Of a DNA stretch of 63,091 nt, positions 38,705 through 46,238 are shown in pieces; position 1 is the first letter of the stretch; each line of letters begins with the position of its first letter. The DNA is from Gemmatimonadota bacterium (GTDB lineage: Bacteria > Gemmatimonadota > Gemmatimonadetes > Longimicrobiales > Gaopeijiaceae): positions 1-63,091 of the forward strand of contig VXMI01000036.1 of the NCBI GenBank assembly GCA_009841165.1. Direction: 5' to 3'. A program made the translations under genes and the position numbers. The notes below the pieces were generated by a model. That model made no database searches and was not told where the DNA came from. It worked only from the letters and a program-made list of their open reading frames with translations.

Positions 38705-39634
38705 CTAGGGCGCCGTACGGCGCAGCACATGCGTCAAGGGATCCACGGGCTGTCCGTTCACGTGCACTTCGTAGTGTACGTGAGGCCCGGTGCACGTGCC
38801 GGTGCAGCCGATCTGTCCGATCACATCGTCCCGGCTTACCCGCGTTCCGGCGCTGACGAGGAGCTTGGAGGCGTGGGCGTACAGCGTCGTCACGCCGAAG
38901 CCGTGATCGATTTCGACGGTGTTGCCGTAGCCGGGCTTCCAACCGGAGAACTTCACCACGCCGTCCGCGGTCGCCACGAACCGGGTGCCCCTGGCTGCCG
39001 TCTGGTCGATTCCGTCGTGCGGCATGTAGATCCTGTGCACGGGGTGGCGTCTGCTTACGCTGAACGCGCTGGACACCGGTCCATGGATGGGAAGGATCGA
39101 CGGAGTGTGCTTGAGACGCTCTGCCTGCCCCTCGAGCGACGCCTCGGTTTCCGAGAAACTCCGCGAAAGGAGGTCTGCCCTGCGCAGGAGAACCGCCAGG
39201 TCGTAGCGGACCGCGTAGGCGGCTTCGGAAGTCTCTCGATCCAGCGCCCACAACTCGCTCTCGTCCGGAGAGTCGAGCCCGGGCCCGCCGACACCGACTT
39301 CGAAGACCTCCTCGTCGATTTCGAGCAGCCCGGCAACCAGGCGCACCCTGCGGTCCTTCTCGGCCAGCGTGGCCATCTCGCGGTCGAGTTCGTCCACCGA
39401 GACCCGAACGCGCTCGATCTCCGCTTCGAGCAGCCGGTTTTCACGGGCCAGGTGCGCCGCGCGCACGCGGGCACCCGTGTCGAACAGGAAGAACGCGGTG
39501 GCACCCACAAGGAACACACCGAGAACGCACGCTGCCGTCAAACAGCGGCGCACCAGCGGGGCTGGCAAGGAAAACTGCCGGGAATCCGTGGCGTCTTCCC
39601 GAAAGAAGAGCACCGTCCATCTGTCGTTTTTCAT
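38705..39634 (-). CDS. M23 (LytM-type) peptidase
   Basis: A 309-residue membrane-anchored murein peptidase. One helix (about residues 30-52) near the N-terminus is followed by a coiled coil (about 60-95) and the LytM domain from about residue 183. Zinc and catalytic residues are complete: H206 and D210 (HDGID), H254, and H285/H287 (HVH). The glycine-rich loop before HVH, normally Ser/Thr-rich (GSTG...STGPH), has C277 and C281 instead. It should cut peptide cross-links or activate amidases. The promoter at 39644-39672 puts the start of the mRNA at the ATG. It is 58 bases upstream of the metG stop. Confidence 0.9.
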   Translation of the reverse strand: MKNDRWTVLFFREDATDSRQFSLPAPLVRRCLTAACVLGVFLVGATAFFLFDTGARVRAAHLARENRLLEAEIERVRVSVDELDREMATLAEKDRRVRLVAGLLEIDEEVFEVGVGGPGLDSPDESELWALDRETSEAAYAVRYDLAVLLRRADLLSRSFSETEASLEGQAERLKHTPSILPIHGPVSSAFSVSRRHPVHRIYMPHDGIDQTAARGTRFVATADGVVKFSGWKPGYGNTVEIDHGFGVTTLYAHASKLLVSAGTRVSRDDVIGQIGCTGTCTGPHVHYEVHVNGQPVDPLTHVLRRTAP

Positions 39635-39643
39635 GCGGCCACA

Positions 39644-39672
39644 AGAATACCGTGCAGTTCCGGTCCGGTCAA
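39644..39672 (-). promoter_or_regulatory. sigma70-type promoter of the M23 gene, leaderless
   Basis: On the minus strand TTGACC (39667-39672) and TATTCT (39644-39649) are separated by exactly 17 bases. The ATG begins at 39634, only 9 bases past the -10, so initiation seven or so bases downstream gives a 5' leader of zero to three bases. No Shine-Dalgarno is present before the ATG. Confidence 0.7.
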
Positions 39673-39692
39673 CCGGCCGTCCCCGCCCCGGG

Positions 39693-41228
39693 TCAGTCCG
39701 GATCCACCCGCGGGAAGAGCGGGGCGCCGACGCTGACCACGTTTCCAGCGAGGTTCAGGCGGTCCAATTCGTCGAAAAGTGGGATGCCGCCAAGCCCCAG
39801 CCGGGTTGCCAGCTCGGCCGCCTTCTCCGGTGTCACGGGTTCGAAGAGACATGCAAGGACCGCCAGCGTGTGGGCCAGGGTGGCGAGCGCGTGGTCCAGC
39901 TCGGCGGCGGCGTCCGGCCTGCGGGCCAGCGCCCAGGGCTCCTGCGTTTCGACGAACCCGTTGGCGGTCCTCGCCAGGTCCATCGCCGCCGCGAACCCTT
40001 CGTGGAGCCTGTAGCCGTCCAGACCGCGCCGATAGGTCCCGACCGCTGCCGCCGTTTCATCGGCGAGCCCGTCGGCCGGTGCCGCCGGAACGGTCCCGTC
40101 CCGGTAGCGCCTGATCATCGAGAGGGTGCGGTGGGCCAGGTTGCCGAAGATGTTGCGCAACTCGTCGTACCGGGTCAGGAACCGCTCCGGGGTGTACGAT
40201 GCGTCCTGGCCGGTGGCCATCTCGCGCATCAGGTACCAGCGAACGGCTTCCGGGCCGTAGCGCTCGCGCAGGTCGAGCGGGTCCACCACGTTGCCGAGCG
40301 ACTTGGACATCTTGGTGTCGCCGACGACCCACCAGCCGTGCGCGAGGATCTTCCGGGGCAGCGCGAGGTCGGCGCCCATCAGCAGGGTGGGCCAGTATAC
40401 CGCGTGGGTGGTGATGATGTCCTTGCCCATGAGGTGGACGTCGGCAGGCCAGCGCGAAGGCAGCGGCTCCCCGAAGCCGCGCCGGCCACGTGGCGCATCC
40501 GGGTCGACCGCACCCGCGGCGGTCACGTAGTTGGTGAGCGCATCCACCCACACGTATGTGACCTGGTCGGGGTCCCAGGGGATGGGGATCCCCCAGTGGA
40601 TCCGCGAGCGGGGGCGCGAGATCGAAAGATCGCCGAGTCCCTGGCTCAGGAAGCCGAGCACCTCGTTGCGGCGCGTGGCGGGCACGATCCACTCCGGGTT
40701 CTTCTCGATGTGCTCGACCAGGCGGTCGCGGAAGTGGCTCATGCGGAAGAACCAGTTCTTTTCGCGAATCCTCGTCACAGGCCCGCCGGCGATCGGGTCA
40801 ACCCGGTCGGGCCCGATCTCCTTCTCGGTGAAGTAGCGCTCCTGACCGACCGAGTACCACCCCGTGTACTCGGCCTCGTAGATGAACCCGTTGTCATGGA
40901 GGCGCTCCAGGAGCGCGCCGACCACCGCGATGTGCTCCGGCTCGGTCGTGCGGATGAAGCGGTCGTTGGAGATGCCCAGCTCCACCCATGCCGCCTTGAA
41001 GCGGTCGACCATGCGGTCGCAGAGTTCAAGCGGCGTCAACCCGTGCTCGGCCGCCGCCTCCTGGATCTTCTGTCCGTGCTCGTCGGTTCCCGTGAGGAAG
41101 AGCACATCGTCGCCCGCGCGGCGATGGTAGCGCGCGAGAACATCGGCCAGGATCGTGGTGTAGGCATGCCCCAGGTGGGGCTCGCCCGAGGCGTAGTAGA
41201 TCGGCGTGGTGAGGTAGAAGGATCCCAT
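39693..41228 (-). CDS. metG: Methionyl-tRNA synthetase
   Basis: A 511-residue class I aminoacyl-tRNA synthetase charging tRNA-Met. The HIGH motif is HLGH at residues 18-21 and the KMSKS motif is TKMSKSLGN near residue 300; the connective segment YSVGQERYFTEKEI lacks the zinc-binding Cys of the longer class, so it is a zinc-free type. It has no C-terminal EMAP dimerisation domain. The start is 3 bases after the FMN reductase stop, making the three minus-strand genes (ligase, reductase, metG) look like one transcript, though the functions are unrelated. Confidence 0.95.
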   Translation of the reverse strand: MGSFYLTTPIYYASGEPHLGHAYTTILADVLARYHRRAGDDVLFLTGTDEHGQKIQEAAAEHGLTPLELCDRMVDRFKAAWVELGISNDRFIRTTEPEHIAVVGALLERLHDNGFIYEAEYTGWYSVGQERYFTEKEIGPDRVDPIAGGPVTRIREKNWFFRMSHFRDRLVEHIEKNPEWIVPATRRNEVLGFLSQGLGDLSISRPRSRIHWGIPIPWDPDQVTYVWVDALTNYVTAAGAVDPDAPRGRRGFGEPLPSRWPADVHLMGKDIITTHAVYWPTLLMGADLALPRKILAHGWWVVGDTKMSKSLGNVVDPLDLRERYGPEAVRWYLMREMATGQDASYTPERFLTRYDELRNIFGNLAHRTLSMIRRYRDGTVPAAPADGLADETAAAVGTYRRGLDGYRLHEGFAAAMDLARTANGFVETQEPWALARRPDAAAELDHALATLAHTLAVLACLFEPVTPEKAAELATRLGLGGIPLFDELDRLNLAGNVVSVGAPLFPRVDPD

Positions 41229-41231
41229 CGC

Positions 41232-41804
41232 TCAACCCTGCTCCGCATCCAGCGCGGCCCCGATCGCCCTCGCGTGCCACGAAAGGGTATCGACGAAGCG
41301 CGCGAACGCCTTCTCGTACCTCTCCTCCCGCGGCTCTCCGTCGGCGTCGAAGCTGCGGGCCACGTGCGTCACCGCCATGTGAGCCACCGGAAGGGCCTTG
41401 AGACGCAGGAAGAGGAGCTGGAGGAGATAGTGCACCTGAATGCCGCCGAAGGCTCCGGCCGACAGGGTGACGATCCCCACCGGCTTCCGGTCCCACTCGC
41501 CGTAGATGTAGTCCAGTGCGTTCTTGAGCACACCCGGAATCGAGCCGTTGTATTCGGGACTGACGACGACCACGGCGTCGGCCTCGCGGATCGCTTCGGA
41601 GAACGGGACCAGTCCGGGCGGCGGGTCGTCGCGCCGGTGGAGACGCTCTTCCATGATCGGGAGGTCGAACTCGGCCAGGTCGAGAAGCGGCGCGTCCGCT
41701 CCGGCCCGGCACAGGCGATCGCTGGCGAAGCGGGCCACCCTGATCGATTGCCGGCCCCGGCGCACGGATCCGACAAGGACGGGGATGCGGAGCGGGTCGT
41801 TCAT
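41232..41804 (-). CDS. NADPH-dependent FMN reductase-family protein
   Basis: A 190-residue flavodoxin-like protein. The phosphate-binding loop GSVRRGRQSIRVARF is at the N-terminus, and VVVSPEYNGSIPGVLKNALDY, the typical NADPH-dependent FMN reductase/azoreductase segment, lies near residue 80. It would bind FMN and reduce it or a quinone. Its ATG overlaps the ligase stop by four bases, so it is in one operon with the CoA ligase. Whether it helps the flavoprotein reductase of the neighbouring pathway is open. Confidence 0.85.
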   Translation of the reverse strand: MNDPLRIPVLVGSVRRGRQSIRVARFASDRLCRAGADAPLLDLAEFDLPIMEERLHRRDDPPPGLVPFSEAIREADAVVVVSPEYNGSIPGVLKNALDYIYGEWDRKPVGIVTLSAGAFGGIQVHYLLQLLFLRLKALPVAHMAVTHVARSFDADGEPREERYEKAFARFVDTLSWHARAIGAALDAEQG

Positions 41805-43354
41805 GGGGCGCCGCTGCGCTTGAGCGCGCCGCGGTCCACCTTGCCCAGGTGCGTCCGCGGCAGGTCCGCCAGAAGGTGGATCGCGTGCGGGACCTTGTAG
41901 GACTCCAGGCGCGCGCGGGCATGGGCACGCAGTTCCGCTTCGGTGATTCCGGCCGCCGCGCCGCCGCCGGCATCGGACTCGGCCGCCGGGACCACGAACC
42001 CGACCGGGACCACCAGCCCGTCCTCGTTTTCGACGCCGACCACCGCGGCTTCGCGCACACCGGGGTGGGCGAGCAGGCACTCCTCGGCCTCGCGAGGCGA
42101 GAACCACTTGCCGGACACCTTGAGGAGGTCGTCGGCCCGGCCCTGGTAGGTGAACCAGCCGTCCGCGTCGCGGGTCATCATGTCGCCGGAGACGTACCAG
42201 TCGTGGGCGAAGGCTCGCCGGGTCTCGCGCGGATGCCGCCAGTAGCCGTGCGCGCGGGAGCCGCCCCGGACCCGCATGCGTCCCACCTCGCCGTGCGGCA
42301 CTTCGCGGCCGTCGTCGTCGCAGAGCCGTACCTCGAAGCCGGGGACCGCCGTGCCCAGGGTGCCCGGGCGGACCGCGCCTGGCCGGTTGGAGATGAAAAC
42401 GTGCCACATCTCGGCCGTGCCAAGGCCGTCGAGCAGTTCGACGCCGAAGGTGTCGTTCCAGCGTCGGTGAAGCGACGGCGGCAGGGCTTCGCCGGCCGAG
42501 GTGGCCACGCGCAGGCAGCTCAGGTCCTGCCGGGCCGCTTCGGGGTGCGAGACCATCCGGTTCACCATGGTGGGCACGTTGATGAGGATCGTGGGGCGGT
42601 GGCGGGCGATCTGGGCGAAAAGCTCGTCGGCGGTGCAGCGCTCCGGGAAGAGCACCGCGGATCCGCCCGCCGAGAGCGGGAAGAAGAGATTGGACCCGGT
42701 AGCATAACCAAAGTAGAGCTTGGGCACCGAGATCGTGATGTCGTCGGCCGAGTACCCGAGAACGTGCCGGGCGTAGCACTCGGTCGAGTTGGCGAACGAG
42801 GCGTGGGGCTGGACAACTCCCTTCGGCGCGCCCGTCGTTCCGCCGGAAAAAAGCCAGATCGCCGGATCGTCCGGATGTGAAGCGAAGTTGTCAAAGTGTG
42901 AACTGGAGTTGTCAACTCGTTGATCGCCTTCGTCGGTTCCGAGCACCAGCAGCCGAGGACTCCGCCGTGCTGACGCCGCCGCCCGCGCAAACACGTCGCC
43001 CTGATCGGCGTGCAGCACCACCGCCGCGGCCCGCGCGTAGTCGCAGATGTCGCGGAGCCTGCGCTCGTCCAGGAAGCAGTTCACCATCACGCCGACGGCG
43101 CCCAGCTTGAGCGTGCCGAAGAGCGCCGCGGCGAAGTCGGGGACGTCGGGCAGCGCGATCAGCACCCGTTCCTCGGGCCGCACGCCCATGGCGGTCAGCG
43201 CGTTGGCGATGCGGTTTGCACGCCCCTGCAGGGCCGCATAGGTGACGTCTCCGTCGCCCGTCCGCAGCGCGACGCGGTGGCCCGTTCCCTCCCGGACGCG
43301 GTCGTCCAGGAAGCTGTCGGCGATATTGAACGGGTTGGGCGGATCGAAGCGCAT
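41801..43354 (-). CDS. Benzoate/2-aminobenzoate-type aryl-CoA ligase
   Basis: A 517-residue acyl-adenylate-forming enzyme of the benzoate-CoA ligase family: P-loop SGGTTGAPKGV near residue 167, GTAEMWHVFISNRPG, WYVSGDMM with the adenosine-binding Asp, and the C-terminal catalytic Lys in GKVDRGALK. It would make an aryl-CoA from the acid with ATP. Because the divergent operon encodes tryptophan dioxygenase and kynureninase, the likely acid is anthranilate; benzoate or salicylate remain possible. The ATG at 43354 is preceded by a promoter placed for a leaderless mRNA. Only 37 bases separate it from the divergent operon, so one regulator could control both. Confidence 0.87.
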   Translation of the reverse strand: MRFDPPNPFNIADSFLDDRVREGTGHRVALRTGDGDVTYAALQGRANRIANALTAMGVRPEERVLIALPDVPDFAAALFGTLKLGAVGVMVNCFLDERRLRDICDYARAAAVVLHADQGDVFARAAASARRSPRLLVLGTDEGDQRVDNSSSHFDNFASHPDDPAIWLFSGGTTGAPKGVVQPHASFANSTECYARHVLGYSADDITISVPKLYFGYATGSNLFFPLSAGGSAVLFPERCTADELFAQIARHRPTILINVPTMVNRMVSHPEAARQDLSCLRVATSAGEALPPSLHRRWNDTFGVELLDGLGTAEMWHVFISNRPGAVRPGTLGTAVPGFEVRLCDDDGREVPHGEVGRMRVRGGSRAHGYWRHPRETRRAFAHDWYVSGDMMTRDADGWFTYQGRADDLLKVSGKWFSPREAEECLLAHPGVREAAVVGVENEDGLVVPVGFVVPAAESDAGGGAAAGITEAELRAHARARLESYKVPHAIHLLADLPRTHLGKVDRGALKRSGAP

Positions 43355-43360
43355 CGGAGG

Positions 43361-43392
43361 ATTATGTTTAGGGACCAAGGAGGGATGGTCAA
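43361..43392 (-). promoter_or_regulatory. Promoter of the aryl-CoA ligase gene, leaderless
   Basis: On the minus strand TTGACC (43387-43392) is followed by TAAACA (43365-43370, 16-base spacer) and CATAAT (43361-43366, 20-base spacer). With either -10 choice the start of transcription falls at or within a few bases of the ATG at 43354. No Shine-Dalgarno precedes the ATG. The -35 overlaps the start codon of the divergent operon. Confidence 0.55.
43377..43384 (+). promoter_or_regulatory. Strong ribosome-binding site of the tryptophan operon
   Basis: AAGGAGGG lies seven bases before ATG 43392 and fixes the start of the first gene; the longer open frame to 43242 would run back into the divergent ligase gene. 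A possible plus-strand -10, TATGTT at 43363-43368, has no good -35. Confidence 0.75.
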
Positions 43393-44216
43393 TGGATAGC
43401 GGCCTCTGGGGCAATGCGACGTGGACGGAGCTTGAAGCACTGGGTCTTGGGTGCAGGGGCGCGGGTGGGAGCACGCCCACCCCACACGGCTCCCATGTCG
43501 TCGCATTGCTCCCGGTCGGCGCGGTCGAGGCGCACGGCCCCCACCTCCCCCTGATCACCGACGTGATCATCGCGGCCGCGGCCGCGAAGGCGGCGCTTCC
43601 GGGTCTCCGCGCCCAGGGCCGCCACCCCGTCATCCTTCCGCCCCTGGCCTACACCGCCGCCCCCTTCGCGGCGGGCTTCCCGGGAACCATCTCGGTGCGC
43701 CCCGCGACCTTCGCCGCGCTGCTGGCCGACGTGGCCGCCTCCCTGGAGCGGCAGGGCGTGGCCGCGCTCGTCGTGGTCAACGCGCACCTCGACCCCGCGC
43801 ACCTCGGCGCGATCACCGACGTGGCGCGCCCCTCCGGCGCGGCCGATGCACGCGCCGCCGCCATGCCCGTCATCCACCCCGACCTCACCCGGCGACGCTG
43901 GGCATCGCGCCTCACCCCCGAGTTCCGGAGCGGCGCTTGTCACGCGGGCTGCTACGAGACCTCGGTGGTCATGGCGGCCGCCCCCGAACTGGTGCGGGAC
44001 GAAGTGCGGCTCGGCCTGGCCGAAAACCCGGCGTCGCTGTCGGTCGCGATCCGCGCGGGCGCGGCCACCTTCGAGGAAGCGGGGGTGAGCGAGGCGTACT
44101 GCGGCGACCCCGCCGCCGCGACCCGGGAAGAAGGAGGACGGACCGTGGAGATCCTGGCGCGCATCGTGGTCGACGCGGTGGCGGAGCGGCTGGGGCAACC
44201 GGAGGCCGCGCCGTGA
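43392..44216 (+). CDS. Creatininase-family metal-dependent amidohydrolase; candidate N-formylkynurenine formamidase
   Basis: A 274-residue creatininase-family protein. Likely metal ligands are E46, H48 and D57 in the PVGAVEAHGPHLPLITD segment, H132 with D134 in NAHLDPAH, and H184/E189 in HAGCYETS. In creatininase itself two metals are held by Glu, His, Asp and a His-x-Glu pair; here the pair is His-x-Asp, and the common HGGN motif of other members is absent. The family also contains formamide hydrolases (the archaeal ArfB deformylase). As the first gene of an operon with tryptophan dioxygenase and kynureninase but no normal formamidase, it is the best candidate to deformylate N-formylkynurenine; this is inference. 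Overlaps the next gene by four bases. Confidence 0.8.
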   Translation: MDSGLWGNATWTELEALGLGCRGAGGSTPTPHGSHVVALLPVGAVEAHGPHLPLITDVIIAAAAAKAALPGLRAQGRHPVILPPLAYTAAPFAAGFPGTISVRPATFAALLADVAASLERQGVAALVVVNAHLDPAHLGAITDVARPSGAADARAAAMPVIHPDLTRRRWASRLTPEFRSGACHAGCYETSVVMAAAPELVRDEVRLGLAENPASLSVAIRAGAATFEEAGVSEAYCGDPAAATREEGGRTVEILARIVVDAVAERLGQPEAAP

Positions 44217-44980
44217 CGCGGGGCGCGGTCGTGACCGGTGGCGGTCGGGGGATCGGCGTCGCGGTGGCCCACGCGCTCGCCCGTTCGGGCGCCGCGGTGG
44301 TCGTCACCGCGCGCACGGCGGCCGAGATCGAAACCGTTGCCGAGGGACTGCGGGCGGCCGGCCGCACGGCCCACTCGGTGCCCTGCGACGTCGGCGATCC
44401 CGAATCGGTCGACGAGATGGCAGCCCGGGCCCGGGAGCTACTCGGCACGGTGGACATCGTGGTCAACAACGCGGGGATCGCGCGCTCGGCGCCATTCCAT
44501 CGCGTGTCGCTCGACCAGTGGGACACCGTGCACCGGGTGAACGCGACCGGACCGCTCCTGGTCACGCAGGCGTTCCTTCCCGGAATGCTGGAGCGCGGCT
44601 GGGGCCGCATCGTGAACGTCGCGTCGGTCGCGAGCCTAGAGGGGCATCGCTACATCACCTCCTATGCCGCATCCAAGCACGCGCTGATGGGAATGACGCG
44701 CTGCCTCGCGGCCGAGCTCGCCGGAACCGGCGTCACCGTCAACTCGGTGTGCCCGAGCTACGTCGACACGCCCATGACCGACGCGAACATCGAGCGGATC
44801 GCGGCGACCACGGGCCGCGACCCGGAAGCGATCCGCGAAGGGCTGGAGGACATGCAGCCCGGCGGCCGCCTCATTACCGCCGACGAGGTGGCGCACGCCG
44901 TGATGACGTTCATCCCGGACGCGGCCGCGTCGCTGCAGGGAAGCGAGCTGGTGGTGCGGGGTGGGGGCGGGGCCGCGTGA
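44213..44980 (+). CDS. SDR-family 3-hydroxyacyl-CoA-type dehydrogenase of the aromatic-CoA operon
   Basis: A 255-residue classical SDR with TGGGRGIG at residues 8-15, NNAG, and catalytic Ser, Tyr and Lys in VASVASLEG and YAASK. It starts with GTG overlapping the creatininase-family stop by four bases and its own stop overlaps the RidA GTG. Similar SDRs accompany the salicylyl-CoA/2-aminobenzoyl-CoA hydroxylase clusters of proteobacteria, where they are assigned to reduction or oxidation of the alicyclic CoA intermediates. The exact step here is not determined; an alcohol/ketone interconversion on the ring after dearomatisation is likely. Confidence 0.83.
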   Translation: MTRGAVVTGGGRGIGVAVAHALARSGAAVVVTARTAAEIETVAEGLRAAGRTAHSVPCDVGDPESVDEMAARARELLGTVDIVVNNAGIARSAPFHRVSLDQWDTVHRVNATGPLLVTQAFLPGMLERGWGRIVNVASVASLEGHRYITSYAASKHALMGMTRCLAAELAGTGVTVNSVCPSYVDTPMTDANIERIAATTGRDPEAIREGLEDMQPGGRLITADEVAHAVMTFIPDAAASLQGSELVVRGGGGAA

Positions 44981-45420
44981 CATTCGAGATCGTCAACCCG
45001 GAAGCGCTGGGGAGTCCCCGTGGGTGGAACAACGGGATGCTCGCGCCGGAGGGAGGCCGGGTGCTGTTCGTGGCCGGGCAGATCGGGGTGGAGGGCGGCC
45101 CGACGCTCGCCGGGCAGTTCGGGGCCGCGCTCGCCAACGTGGCGCGCGTCGTGGAGGCGGCGGGGGGCACGGTCGCCGATGTCGGACGGCTCACCATGTT
45201 TGTGACGGACATGGAGGCCTATCGGGGATCGCTGCGCGAGATCGGGGCCCGGTACATGGCGGTGTTTGGGAAGCACTTCCCCGCCATGGCGCTCGTGGCC
45301 GTGACCGAACTGGTCGATGCGCGTGCGGTGGTGGAGATCGAGGCCACGGCGGTGATCCCGCAGGCGTGCCCGGATGGGGTGCGCGCCGAGCGGGACACGG
45401 CCAGTGAGGAGCAGAGATGA
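44977..45420 (+). CDS. RidA-family enamine/imine deaminase
   Basis: A 147-residue YjgF/YER057c/UK114 (RidA) protein. The fold is indicated by VLFVAGQIGVEGG, the helix NVARVVEAAGGTVADVGRLT, and a C-terminal ALVAVTELVDARAVVEIEATAV segment; the usual catalytic Arg position near residue 105 is replaced by a Asp-Ala-Arg context (VDARAVVEIE), where the Arg is still present. RidA hydrolyses enamines and imines and releases ammonia. The ring product expected from the downstream monooxygenase/reductase on anthraniloyl-CoA carries an enamine, so RidA could release its nitrogen; this is inference. Start GTG and stop overlap both neighbours by four bases. Confidence 0.87.
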   Translation: MTFEIVNPEALGSPRGWNNGMLAPEGGRVLFVAGQIGVEGGPTLAGQFGAALANVARVVEAAGGTVADVGRLTMFVTDMEAYRGSLREIGARYMAVFGKHFPAMALVAVTELVDARAVVEIEATAVIPQACPDGVRAERDTASEEQR

Positions 45421-46238
45421 CCGAACTGAAATCCCCCTTCCTGGACCCGCCGAACTCGTTTCTGCTGGACTGCGACACGGAGACGGGCGTGGCGCGGATC
45501 ACGCTGAACCGGCCCGAGAGGCTGAACGCGCTGACGTTCGAGGTCTACGACGAACTGCGGAGCACGTTGCGGGCGCTGGATTCGGAGCCCGAGGTGCGCG
45601 CGATCGTGATCACGGGGGCGGGACGCGGGTTCTGTAGCGGCGGGGATGTCGAGGACATCATCGGGGCGCTGTTCGAGCGCGATTTCGAGGGGTTGCTCGA
45701 GTTCACGCGGATGACGTGCGACGTGATCGAGGCGATTCGGCGGTGCCGGCAGCCGGTCGTGGCGGCGCTGAACGGGACGGTGGCGGGTGCGGGGGCGGTG
45801 ATTGCGACGGCGTGCGACGTGCGGATCGCGGCCGAGTCGGCGCGGATCGCGTACCTCTTCACGCGCGTGGGGCTGTCCGGGGCGGATATGGGTGCGGCCT
45901 GGCTGCTGCCGCGGATCGTGGGTCTCGGGCGGGCGAGCGAGCTGCTGATGACCGGGGCGTTCATCGACGCGGCCGAGGCGTACCGGATCGGGCTGTACAA
46001 CCGGGTGGTGCCGGACGGCGAGGTGGTCGGCGCGGCCACGGCGCTGGCGGAGGAGCTGGCGCGGGGACCGTCGTTCGCGCTGCAGGTGACCAAGGACGCG
46101 CTGAACCGGGAAGCGCACATGAAGCTCGGCGAGGCGCTCGAGGCCGAGGCGCGGGCGCAGGCGGTGTGCATGCTGAACCCGAACTTCCGCGAGGCCTACC
46201 AGGCGTTCATCGAGAAGCGGAGGCCGCGTTTTGATTGA
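45417..46238 (+). CDS. Enoyl-CoA hydratase-family protein
   Basis: A 273-residue crotonase-family protein. The oxyanion-hole segments are GAGRGFCSGGDVEDI and ALNGTVAGAGAVIATACD, and LTRVGLSGADMGAAWLLPR follows; one catalytic Glu position normal in hydratases is Asp/Ala-like here (SGADMGAAWLL), as in many aromatic-degradation crotonases, so it may be a hydrolase (ring opening) rather than a simple hydratase. ATG overlaps the RidA stop, and the stop overlaps the next gene by eight bases. It is the likely hydration or ring-cleavage step of the alicyclic CoA path. Confidence 0.85.
   Translation: MTELKSPFLDPPNSFLLDCDTETGVARITLNRPERLNALTFEVYDELRSTLRALDSEPEVRAIVITGAGRGFCSGGDVEDIIGALFERDFEGLLEFTRMTCDVIEAIRRCRQPVVAALNGTVAGAGAVIATACDVRIAAESARIAYLFTRVGLSGADMGAAWLLPRIVGLGRASELLMTGAFIDAAEAYRIGLYNRVVPDGEVVGAATALAEELARGPSFALQVTKDALNREAHMKLGEALEAEARAQAVCMLNPNFREAYQAFIEKRRPRFD

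Noticed and set aside
39369-41900. 843-codon plus-strand frame opposite metG
   Set aside because: Antisense shadow; metG, the M23 and FMN reductase genes account for the region.
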